From Lentisphaeria bacterium (GTDB lineage: Bacteria; Verrucomicrobiota; Lentisphaeria; Oligosphaerales; PUNB01), in assembly GCA_007133055.1 (NCBI GenBank), contig SLNM01000250.1, positions 1 to 6,052 of the forward strand: a DNA stretch of 6,052 nucleotides, written 5' to 3'. Shown here one piece after another: positions 1 through 4,895 of the stretch. The notes beneath the pieces were generated by a model that saw only the letters and a program-made list of their open reading frames with translations, was not told the DNA's origin and made no database searches. The translations under genes were made by a program, and so were the position numbers. Numbering within the stretch: the stretch's first letter is position 1; each line of letters opens with the position of its first letter.

Positions 1-537
1 GTAGGCCTCCCGATAGTTGACCGTTGCCCAGTGGGCGTAGACCTTGGCCACTCCATAGGGACTGCGCGGATAGAACGGGGTGCTCTCCTTCTGCGGATTC
101 TCCCGTACCTGACCAAACATTTCGGAGGTGCCCGCCTGGTAATAGCGCACCTGGCAATCGCCGCATTCCTGGTATTCGCGCAATGCCTCCAGCAGTTTCA
201 AAGTGCCAATGGCATTGCTTTCGGCGGTATGCACCGGCATTTCAAAGCTGACCCGCACATGTGATTGCGCGCCAAGGTTGTATATCTCGGTCGGTCGCAC
301 CTGACCGATAATCCGACGCAGAGCATTGGCGTCGGTCAAGTCCCCGTAGTGCAGTTTCAACCTGACTTTCTGATTGTGCGGATCCTGATAAAGATGATCG
401 ATGCGTTCGGTGTTGAAAGTGCTGGAACGCCGAATCAGGCCATGCACTTCATATCCTTTTCCCAGGAGCAACTCACTTAAATAGCTGCCATCCTGGCCGG
501 TGATACCAGTGATCAAAGCAATTTTCCTTTGCGCCAT
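1..537 (-). CDS. gmd: GDP-mannose 4,6-dehydratase, N-terminal part (runs off left edge)
   Basis: This enzyme converts GDP-D-mannose to GDP-4-keto-6-deoxy-D-mannose with an NADP cofactor. It is the first committed step toward GDP-fucose, GDP-rhamnose and related deoxysugars, and acts in the cytoplasm. The visible 179 codons stay open to base 1. The N-terminus has the Rossmann motif [11 protein letters not shown] (residues 10-20), then [15 protein letters not shown] (36-50), YGDLTDA (64-70) and NLGAQSHV (87-94), all typical of Gmd. The short-chain dehydrogenase/reductase (SDR) active site is intact: TSE at 137-139 and the YGVAK Tyr161/Lys165 pair. Family members are about 350-375 residues, so roughly the C-terminal half lies outside the window. 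The ATG at 537 begins right before the Rossmann strand and has a GGGAG ribosome site (complement of 547-551) nine bases upstream. The gene is divergent from arfB. A linked GDP-fucose synthase or GDP-6-deoxymannose reductase would be expected further left, but that is inference. Confidence 0.95.
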   Translation of the reverse strand, partial: MAQRKIALITGITGQDGSYLSELLLGKGYEVHGLIRRSSTFNTERIDHLYQDPHNQKVRLKLHYGDLTDANALRRIIGQVRPTEIYNLGAQSHVRVSFEMPVHTAESNAIGTLKLLEALREYQECGDCQVRYYQAGTSEMFGQVRENPQKESTPFYPRSPYGVAKVYAHWATVNYREAY

Positions 538-624
538 GCCTTGGTGCTCCCGTGTTGTGTTTTGGCATCCGATGTTTAGACTTGTCAGTGGCAATTTACT
601 CTTTCGCCCATTAACTTGCAAGGC
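538..624. promoter_or_regulatory. Divergent intergenic region between gmd and arfB
   Basis: These 87 bases must hold at least the gmd start signals, and probably promoters in both directions, because the flanking genes diverge. The region is visibly more AT-rich than its surroundings. A TTGTCA hexamer at 582-587 (plus strand) resembles a -35 box, but no good -10 hexamer follows at 16-18 bp. No clear promoter pair was found on the minus strand either. The only well-supported site is the gmd ribosome-binding GGGAG (complement of 547-551). Assignment as a regulatory region rests on gene geometry, not on recognised boxes. Confidence 0.4.
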
Positions 625-1044
625 ATGATTCAAATCAACGACCATATAATCATTCCGGAGCGAGAACTCCAGTTTAAAGCTATTCGCGCCTCCGGGCCCG
701 GCGGCCAGAATGTCAACCGGGTCAAGACGGCGGTGCAATTGCGCTTTGACGCAGCCTCCTCCCCGAGCCTGCCGCCGGAGGTGCTGGCCCGCCTGCTGAA
801 ACTGGCCGGCAAAATGGTTAGCCATCGCGGCGAACTGATAATCGAAGCAGGCCGCTATCGCACTCAGGAACGGAACCGGGCCGATGCCGTGGAACGGCTG
901 GTTAGGCTGCTGCAAAGAGCGGCGAAGAAACCGAAGAAGAGAAAAAAGACACGCCCCGGAAAGGCGGCCCGGGAACGACGTTTGCAGAGCAAACACCAGC
1001 AGGCGGAGAAAAAGAGGCGGCGAAATCGCCCGCAGCTTGCCTGA
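625..1044 (+). CDS. arfB: Alternative ribosome-rescue factor / peptidyl-tRNA hydrolase ArfB
   Basis: ArfB (YaeJ) binds ribosomes stalled without a stop codon and hydrolyses the peptidyl-tRNA, acting as a tmRNA-independent rescue factor. The 139-residue product matches the usual ~140 of E. coli ArfB. The N-terminal release-factor-like domain carries the catalytic GGQ at residues 26-28 in the context [22 protein letters not shown]. The gap-free spacing from Met1 to GGQ is the same as I recall for E. coli ArfB, which supports the ATG at 625 over an in-frame TTG at 616. The C-terminus is a strongly basic Lys/Arg tail (about residues 96-139, with [17 protein letters not shown] and EKKRRR). In the family this tail is disordered and threads into the empty mRNA channel. 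No convincing Shine-Dalgarno is seen: the only purine run, AAGG at 620-623, is one base from the ATG. An inverted repeat overlaps the stop codon. Functionally it looks unrelated to the polysaccharide genes, so co-transcription may be incidental. Confidence 0.93.
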   Translation: MIQINDHIIIPERELQFKAIRASGPGGQNVNRVKTAVQLRFDAASSPSLPPEVLARLLKLAGKMVSHRGELIIEAGRYRTQERNRADAVERLVRLLQRAAKKPKKRKKTRPGKAARERRLQSKHQQAEKKRRRNRPQLA

Positions 1045-1057
1045 CCACTTGCAAGCT
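1034..1057 (+). terminator. Hairpin across the arfB stop codon, possible weak terminator
   Basis: A perfect 7-bp inverted repeat, AGCTTGC (1034-1040) and GCAAGCT (1051-1057), encloses a 10-base loop containing the arfB TGA stop. The sequence after it is AT-leaning but has no T-run, so it does not fit a standard intrinsic terminator. It could be a 3'-end processing or attenuation structure, or chance. Confidence 0.3.
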
Positions 1058-1121
1058 AGCCTGAATAATTCATGAGCCATCTACTGCGAGGCGCAATTGT
1101 GCGTAATCCTTACTCTTGTAG

Positions 1122-1157
1122 ACGGCGGGTCTTCTGGAGACGGCAGGCCTCCGCCGT
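1122..1157. repeat. GC-rich inverted repeat in the leader of the DUF368 gene
   Basis: ACGGCGG at 1122-1128 pairs perfectly with CCGCCGT at 1151-1157. The 22-base interior has its own short self-complementary core (GTCT at 1129-1132 with AGAC at 1138-1141). It lies in the otherwise gene-free 1045-1221 interval, about 65 bp before the DUF368 start. It could be a leader structure or a degraded dispersed palindromic repeat. I saw no other signal in this interval apart from the ribosome-binding site at 1211-1215. Confidence 0.4.
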
Positions 1158-1210
1158 TAACCACCACCGCCCGAGGCCGGACGGCGCCAAAGAATATTCG
1201 ACACCGGTAC

Positions 1211-1215
1211 AGGAG
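1211..1215 (+). promoter_or_regulatory. Ribosome-binding site fixing the DUF368 start
   Basis: AGGAG lies six bases before the ATG at 1222. This is the best Shine-Dalgarno in the window. It selects 1222 over the upstream in-frame ATG at 1072, whose extra 50 codons are low-complexity, Arg-rich and unlike the family. Confidence 0.8.
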
Positions 1216-1221
1216 ATCGCA

Positions 1222-2196
1222 ATGAAACAGGAAACCACCCATCATGCAGCGGCTTCGGATGCCACGCGCTGGCGCGAACTGCCATGGCTGACCGCCAAGG
1301 GCTTCTGCATGGGGGCGGCGGATGTGGTGCCGGGCGTCAGTGGCGGCACCATGGCGCTGATTCTGGGCATTTACGTGCGCCTGATCGATGCGGTAAAAAG
1401 CGTCGATTCCAAGGTCTTGCAAGCCGGCCTGCGTGGTCGATGGCGACTTGTGCTCAACCGGGTGCATTGGCGGTTTCTGGCCATGTTGCTTTCTGGTGTT
1501 TTCGCCGCGATCATTTTCTTCACTCGCATCGTTCGCCTGCCCGCATTGATGAACTCCCACCCGGAAGCTGTGTACGGCTTGTTTTTCGGCCTTATCCTGG
1601 GCTCGGTCTGGTTTGTTTACCGCGACTCCGGGATCACCCGCTCGATTGATGGTTTGTGGATCGTCCTCGGTGCGGCGGTCGGTCTGCGAATTGTGACCTT
1701 GGTGCCCGGTGACACCCCGGATCATCCGTTGTTTGTCTTTCTCACCGGCGCAGTCGCGATTACCGCCATGATCCTGCCGGGTATTTCCGGTTCTTTCATA
1801 TTGCTGATCATGCGTAAGTATGAATATATTTTCTCCCAGTTCGCCCGTTTGGGGAACGGTTTCCAGGAAACCATCGCCGCTCTCCTGATTTTGCTACCCT
1901 TTTTTCTGGGCATGGTCGCCGGAATCATTGTGTTCTCCCGCCTGCTTTCCTGGTTTCTGCACCACCACCGTGTCCGCACCTACTTGGTTCTGACCGGTTT
2001 CATGCTCGGATCGCTGTGGGTGATCTGGCCCTGGCAGGAGCGTACTTTTGAATTGGTGCGCGAGAAGCAGCGCCTGACCGCCAGTCATCCGGTCCTGCCT
2101 GAGTTCGCTGCTTCGACCTTTTGGTGGGGGCTGGGAATGATGATTGTCGGCGGCACGGTTGTGATCATACTGGAAATGCTTGGCCGCAAGAGGTAA
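1222..2196 (+). CDS. DUF368 family membrane protein, probable polyprenyl-phosphate translocase (PopT-type)
   Basis: DUF368 proteins are polytopic inner-membrane proteins. Some members (called PopT in Gram-positives) have been reported to return undecaprenyl phosphate to the cytoplasmic leaflet after glycan export. The 324-residue product is of normal family length. It shows the family signature twice, as expected for an internal duplication: AADVVPGVSGGTMALILGIY near residues 32-51, and a second copy ILPGISGSFILLI near 184-196. Strongly hydrophobic segments follow at about 90-112, 119-135, 138-160, 174-195, 218-242, 252-270 and 300-318. A short soluble N-terminus (1-20) precedes the first motif. 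The start is set by AGGAG at 1211-1215. The gene ends six bases before the ligase gene, whose ribosome-binding purines fall on its last codons, so the two are very likely co-transcribed and translationally coupled. Family assignment is firm. The specific transport role here is inferred from characterised relatives and the neighbouring ligase. Confidence 0.92.
   Translation: MKQETTHHAAASDATRWRELPWLTAKGFCMGAADVVPGVSGGTMALILGIYVRLIDAVKSVDSKVLQAGLRGRWRLVLNRVHWRFLAMLLSGVFAAIIFFTRIVRLPALMNSHPEAVYGLFFGLILGSVWFVYRDSGITRSIDGLWIVLGAAVGLRIVTLVPGDTPDHPLFVFLTGAVAITAMILPGISGSFILLIMRKYEYIFSQFARLGNGFQETIAALLILLPFFLGMVAGIIVFSRLLSWFLHHHRVRTYLVLTGFMLGSLWVIWPWQERTFELVREKQRLTASHPVLPEFAASTFWWGLGMMIVGGTVVIILEMLGRKR
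2188..2193 (+). promoter_or_regulatory. Ribosome-binding site of the ligase gene, inside the DUF368 3' end
   Basis: AAGAGG forms the last two sense codons of the DUF368 gene and sits nine bases before the ligase ATG at 2203. This placement implies translation of the second gene by ribosomes finishing the first. Confidence 0.6.
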
Positions 2197-2202
2197 ACAG
2201 CC

Positions 2203-4068
2203 ATGATGCACCGAATTGTCTGTGGTTACTACTGGCTTCTGCTGTTTTTGCTGCCGCTCAAGTTCGGCAACCCTTTTCAGACGGGGGAGACGGTTGTCTT
2301 TCCAATGGACTGGTTCGAGTGGCTGTTGACGGGCTGGCCGCCTTTTCTGCTGCCGCCGCTTAGCGGCCTGGCTCTGGCGCTGGCCTTGGTTGTCGCTTCC
2401 CCAGTCCTGAGTCTGAAACGACGGGCGGCGCTGGCCGTCGGACTTTGGCTGGCGCTGCTGTTGCTTTCGCTGACCGGCCTGTGGGCGACGACCGCCTGGG
2501 ATTTCGCCCTGCGCTGTCTCTGGCATTTGCTTGGAATAGTGTGTCTGGCGGCGGCCGGGCTGATATTGACCAGGCAGGCGCCGGCGTGGCGGAACCGTTT
2601 TTTGGCGGCGGTGGCGCTGGGCGGCTTATGGGTGATAGTCTCCGGCTGGAACCAAGTCCCGGGTGGCGGGTTGCAACGCAGTCTGGAGATGGCCGAGGAG
2701 ATGGCGCGGGTCGGCGGGGATGAGCTGGCCGAGGGAATTCGTTCACGTCTGGCCAGGGGCCGGGCGTTCGGAACCTTTGTCTATCCCAACAGTTACGCGG
2801 CGCACTTGCTGCTAATCGGTCCGCTGCTGCTGTTTTGGCTGGGCAAACTCGGAGCCGGGCCAGGAGCCGGATGGCTGCGAGAGGAGCCGACACTGGCTAG
2901 ATTTTTCCGGCCGCGCCGGCAGCTTGCATGGTGGACAGGCACTCTGTTTTTTGCGGTTCCCGGATTGATCCTCTGGGCCGGCGCCCTATGGTTCTCCGGC
3001 AGCCGGGCGGCCATGGTGGCTCTGCCCATGGCCTTGGTCGGAGCACTTTTGCTTTGCCTGCCCAGTCGCCGCCTGGCAGTCGTTTTGGCTCTGACCGTTT
3101 TGTTGCTGGGCGGCGGCGCCTTGGCTCTGCGGCAGCGCGAGCATCATCGCGGCCTGGCCTCGCTTGAGGCTCGTGTGGACTACTGGACAGCGGCTCTGGA
3201 AATGATTCGTCAACGCCCCCTGACCGGCGTTGGCATGGGGGAGTTCTTCCATCACTACATGCGGCTGAAAGCCGAGGAAATGGAGGTGACGCGGGTGCCC
3301 CACAACGGCTTTCTTTTCTTTGCCGCCCAGGCGGGACTGCCGGCGGGTGCGGCATTCCTGATGCTCGGCCTGCTGCCCTGGTGGATTCTGCGCACCAGCC
3401 CGCCCGGAGGCGACCGATCCGAGAATAAGACCGTGGCGACGGTCGAACGAAGGGAAAAATTATTACGCTTCTGCGTCGGCGCCGGATGCCTGGCCTGGTT
3501 CCTGCATTCACTTACCGACTTCAACGTCACCATCCCCGGCACGGTTTCGGTGGCGGCGGTTCTGCCGGTGTTGATTCTCAGCGGTGATCATTCAAGCCGT
3601 TCAACAGCGCCATCCGACGTTGAACAGAGGTATTACCGGCCAGGCAAACAAGCGCGAATGCTGGCCGGGCTCCTGGCTGCCATGGCCATCTTCGGAATCT
3701 GGCGGTGGCCGGGCGAGCGATTGTATTATAATCTGACCATGACGATGGTTAACCGGCGAAACCTACCACAATTCGCCGAGAAAGTCGAGCGCGCCGCCGG
3801 ACTGTCGCCATTCTCCCCGCATCCCTGGCAGCTTCTGGGTCATCGGGCGCAGGCATTGCAGGCGCCGGCAATGGCGGCCGCAGCCTATCGCCGGGCGGCG
3901 GCCCGCTCGCCGCACTGGGCGGCCATGTGGTTTGGGGTGGCTCGCAACGAGCTGGTACTGGGCAACCGTTCGGAGGCGGCAACGGCGCTTCAACGCGGCC
4001 TGCAATGGTACCCGGAGGAGGAAATGGCCAAAGAACTGCGCGAACAATTGGCCGGTGACGAAGAGTGA
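2203..4068 (+). CDS. O-antigen ligase / Wzy_C family glycan ligase or polymerase with TPR-like C-terminus
   Basis: Members of this family transfer or polymerise glycans from undecaprenyl-diphosphate donors at the outer face of the inner membrane (WaaL ligases, Wzy polymerases, PglL-type oligosaccharyltransferases). The 621-residue protein is mostly membrane: hydrophobic runs occur near 8-20, 50-70, 76-96, 103-123, 133-149, 200-217, 245-262, 270-310, 374-396, 422-460 and 486-500. The Wzy_C signatures are present: GTFVYPNSY at 190-198 after a conserved Arg187, SGSRAA at 265-270, and the segment DYWTAALEMI (326-335), TGVGMGEFF (341-349), then PHN at 366-368. The His/Asn of this last motif corresponds to the conserved, catalytically important loop of the family. 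Residues ~541-621 are soluble, Ala/Arg-rich and helical with two TPR-like repeats, a common appendage in this family. The start has AAGAGG nine bases upstream. Sequence alone does not separate ligase from polymerase or protein O-glycosyltransferase. The last ~73 codons are duplicated downstream at 4311-4542. Confidence 0.88.
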   Translation: MMHRIVCGYYWLLLFLLPLKFGNPFQTGETVVFPMDWFEWLLTGWPPFLLPPLSGLALALALVVASPVLSLKRRAALAVGLWLALLLLSLTGLWATTAWDFALRCLWHLLGIVCLAAAGLILTRQAPAWRNRFLAAVALGGLWVIVSGWNQVPGGGLQRSLEMAEEMARVGGDELAEGIRSRLARGRAFGTFVYPNSYAAHLLLIGPLLLFWLGKLGAGPGAGWLREEPTLARFFRPRRQLAWWTGTLFFAVPGLILWAGALWFSGSRAAMVALPMALVGALLLCLPSRRLAVVLALTVLLLGGGALALRQREHHRGLASLEARVDYWTAALEMIRQRPLTGVGMGEFFHHYMRLKAEEMEVTRVPHNGFLFFAAQAGLPAGAAFLMLGLLPWWILRTSPPGGDRSENKTVATVERREKLLRFCVGAGCLAWFLHSLTDFNVTIPGTVSVAAVLPVLILSGDHSSRSTAPSDVEQRYYRPGKQARMLAGLLAAMAIFGIWRWPGERLYYNLTMTMVNRRNLPQFAEKVERAAGLSPFSPHPWQLLGHRAQALQAPAMAAAAYRRAAARSPHWAAMWFGVARNELVLGNRSEAATALQRGLQWYPEEEMAKELREQLAGDEE

Positions 4069-4075
4069 ATCGACA
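3846..4075 (+). repeat. Direct repeat, copy 1 (3' end of the ligase gene)
   Basis: This 230-bp segment covers codons ~548-621 of the ligase gene, its stop and seven further bases. It recurs at 4311-4542 with four substitutions and one 2-bp length difference. It starts at GGCGCAGGCA in both copies and ends at GAATCGACA in both, which is the A of the small ORF's ATG in copy 1. Four differences: GTA to GCG (two bases), AAC to AAT, and GAG to GCG. Confidence 0.93.
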
Positions 4076-4203
4076 TGGTCCATAATATCGATTTGCATGC
4101 GCAACGCACCCAGGAAAAGCATGAGTTCGATTATCATATGGACTTCAAACGTTTCTATAAAAAAATGGAGGAAGCTGGTTCCTCTCCTCTGAGCTTGATG
4201 TGA
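4075..4203 (+). CDS. Small hypothetical ORF of 42 codons, directly after the ligase gene
   Basis: I do not recognise this product. It begins MVHNIDLHAQRTQEKHEFDY and ends KMEEAGSSPLSLM. It is hydrophilic and rich in His, Lys, Glu, Phe and Tyr, with no membrane segment, signal peptide or Cys motif. The middle part (about residues 10-34) could form a charged amphipathic helix. The ATG lies six bases after the ligase stop, the same spacing seen between the DUF368 and ligase genes. A weak purine stretch GAAGAG (4060-4065) lies nine bases upstream, so translational coupling is plausible. In the downstream repeat copy the homology stops exactly at the A of this ATG, so only this one copy of the ORF exists. 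Composition is less GC-rich than the neighbouring genes. It may be a genuine small protein, the start of a longer gene broken by the rearrangement, or a chance ORF. Confidence 0.42.
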   Translation: MVHNIDLHAQRTQEKHEFDYHMDFKRFYKKMEEAGSSPLSLM

Positions 4204-4239
4204 CCAGAGGGCAGAAGACAGGCGGGCATTTTTCAACCG

Positions 4240-4266
4240 CGAAATACACGAAAGGGGCGAAAACGG
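4240..4266 (+). repeat. Three 9-bp units starting with CGAAA
   Basis: CGAAA occurs at 4240, 4249 and 4258, exactly nine bases apart (CGAAATACA, CGAAAGGGG, CGAAAACGG). Similar periodic CGAAA phrases are, from memory, common in intergenic DNA of diverse bacteria as remnants of dispersed repeats. No coding role is seen. Confidence 0.4.
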
Positions 4267-4277
4267 GGAAGGGAACC

Positions 4278-4302
4278 GCCGTAGCTCAGATCGCGCTACG
4301 GC
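4278..4302. repeat. Palindrome: 8-bp stem with 9-base loop
   Basis: GCCGTAGC (4278-4285) is perfectly complementary to GCTACGGC (4295-4302) across a 9-base loop. It lies just upstream of the second ligase 3' copy, near the CGAAA units. It has no T-run on either strand, so a dispersed palindromic element is more likely than a terminator. Confidence 0.5.
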
Positions 4303-4310
4303 AGGAACGC

Positions 4311-4542
4311 GGCGCAGGCATTGCAGGCGCCGGCAATGGCGGCCGCAGCCTATCGCCGGGCGGCGGCCCGCTCGCCCCGCACTGGGCGGCCATGTGGTTT
4401 GGGGTGGCTCGCAACGAGCTGGCGCTGGGCAATCGTTCGGCGGCGGCAACGGCGCTTCAACGCGGCCTGCAATGGTACCCGGAGGAGGAAATGGCCAAAG
4501 AACTGCGCGAACAATTGGCCGGTGACGAAGAGTGAATCGACA
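4311..4542 (+). pseudogene. Truncated, frameshifted second copy of the ligase gene's 3' end
   Basis: This is copy 2 of the direct repeat at 3846-4075. It contains only the C-terminal TPR-like tail of the ligase and its stop codon (TGA at 4533-4535), without the membrane domain. Two extra C bases in the run near 4375-4378 put the first ~22 codons (QAPAMAAAAYRRAAARSP) in a different frame from the remainder (HWAAMWFGVARNELALGNRS onward). An open frame does run from a GTG at 4200, overlapping the small ORF's stop by four bases, through to 4535. Its first two thirds are out-of-frame sequence with no ribosome site, so I do not call it a gene. Most likely it is the remnant of a duplication, or a junction between strain variants introduced by assembly. 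The downstream tail of this copy keeps its stop and the following nine bases. Confidence 0.8.
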
Positions 4543-4643
4543 AAGCGCGCGGCTTGGAGACACGCAAACCACTGCATTGCAGGCACCCGCCCATTTTGAT
4601 GCCGGCACCTTGACGAAGGCGCAAGGGGGCGGCTTCATCGTAG

Positions 4644-4662
4644 CCCCAGGCATCGCCTGGGG
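4644..4662. repeat. REP-like palindrome 1: 8-bp perfect stem, 3-base loop
   Basis: CCCCAGGC (4644-4651) and GCCTGGGG (4655-4662) are perfectly complementary around ATC. The flanking phrase, GTAG before and GGTAA after, resembles dispersed intergenic palindromes that I recall from several environmental bacterial phyla. It is followed 20 bases later by a second palindrome, a paired arrangement typical of REP-like elements. Confidence 0.6.
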
Positions 4663-4682
4663 TAAGTGAGCAAACGCAATTG

Positions 4683-4699
4683 GTGCCCTGAAGGGGCAC
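4683..4699. repeat. REP-like palindrome 2: 6-bp stem, GAA-type loop
   Basis: GTGCCC (4683-4688) pairs with GGGCAC (4694-4699) around TGAAG. The core CCCTGAAGGGG is of the CCC-GAA-GGG type often seen in dispersed bacterial intergenic repeats. With palindrome 1 it probably forms a single element of about 60 bp (roughly 4640-4700). Confidence 0.6.
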
Positions 4700-4895
4700 T
4701 TCAAACCAGGACCCACTTTTTGCGCAAATGGAACGCCCTGTTTTCAGAGTTCAGGTTTCAGGAATGCGCACCATGCGGTCGGACTCCTGATGCCTACACA
4801 TTTATAAACCACCCGTCATAGTTCAAATATTGTGTTTGAAACATCAACCGGAATACGCTTGCGACGACCCGCCTTCGCTAATACCGAAGTGCCGA

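Larger units (their letters stand above)
4543..4895. other. Gene-free intergenic region between convergent genes
   Basis: No credible gene is present in these 353 bases. The open frames that cross it on the minus strand are Pro/Arg-rich or low-complexity, continue antisense through the ligase repeat, and match no family I know. The region holds the two palindromes at 4644-4662 and 4683-4699. Beyond them is an AT-richer stretch (about 4790-4850) with a weak TTCAAA/TTTGAA inverted repeat at 4822-4840, and a 5-bp CTTCG/CGAAG stem at 4873-4889 just past the stop of the DUF6785 gene. No clear rho-independent terminator with a T-run is seen for either converging gene. Confidence 0.6.

Noticed and set aside
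1072..1221. Upstream extension of the DUF368 gene to an ATG at 1072
   Set aside because: The 50 extra residues are Arg-rich and unlike the family. They cover the leader inverted repeat, while the ATG at 1222 has a strong AGGAG six bases upstream.
1081..1725. Minus-strand open frame of 214 codons opposite the DUF368 gene
   Set aside because: Its His/Gln/Arg-rich composition is the mirror of a hydrophobic membrane-protein gene. The plus-strand frame has clear DUF368 motifs.
3429..3444. Perfect inverted repeat GACCGT-GGCG-ACGGTC inside the ligase gene
   Set aside because: It is a short stem within a coding stretch for a hydrophilic loop, at a length expected by chance in GC-rich DNA. Nothing else marks it as a functional site.
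4200..4535. Open frame from GTG 4200 overlapping the small ORF stop by four bases and ending in the ligase TPR-like tail
   Set aside because: The part before ~4378 is out of frame with the duplicated protein, there is no ribosome-binding site at the right distance, and the N-terminal part looks like random spacer translation. A rearranged pseudogene explains it better.
4574..4584. GCATTGCAGGC shared with the ligase repeat start (near 3853 and 4318), hinting at a third partial copy
   Set aside because: The match is only about 10-11 bases and the flanks diverge at once, so chance is sufficient.
3763..4716. Long minus-strand open frame of 317 codons across the ligase 3' end, the spacer and the second copy
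   Set aside because: It is antisense to the ligase tail in both repeat copies, so it contains the same Pro/Arg/Cys-rich segment twice. The composition is typical of a shadow frame in GC-rich DNA, and it has no recognisable family motif.
4822..4840. TTCAAA/TTTGAA inverted repeat as a terminator or operator
   Set aside because: The 6-bp AT-rich stem is weak, has no T-run and is not near any promoter, since both flanking genes converge here.
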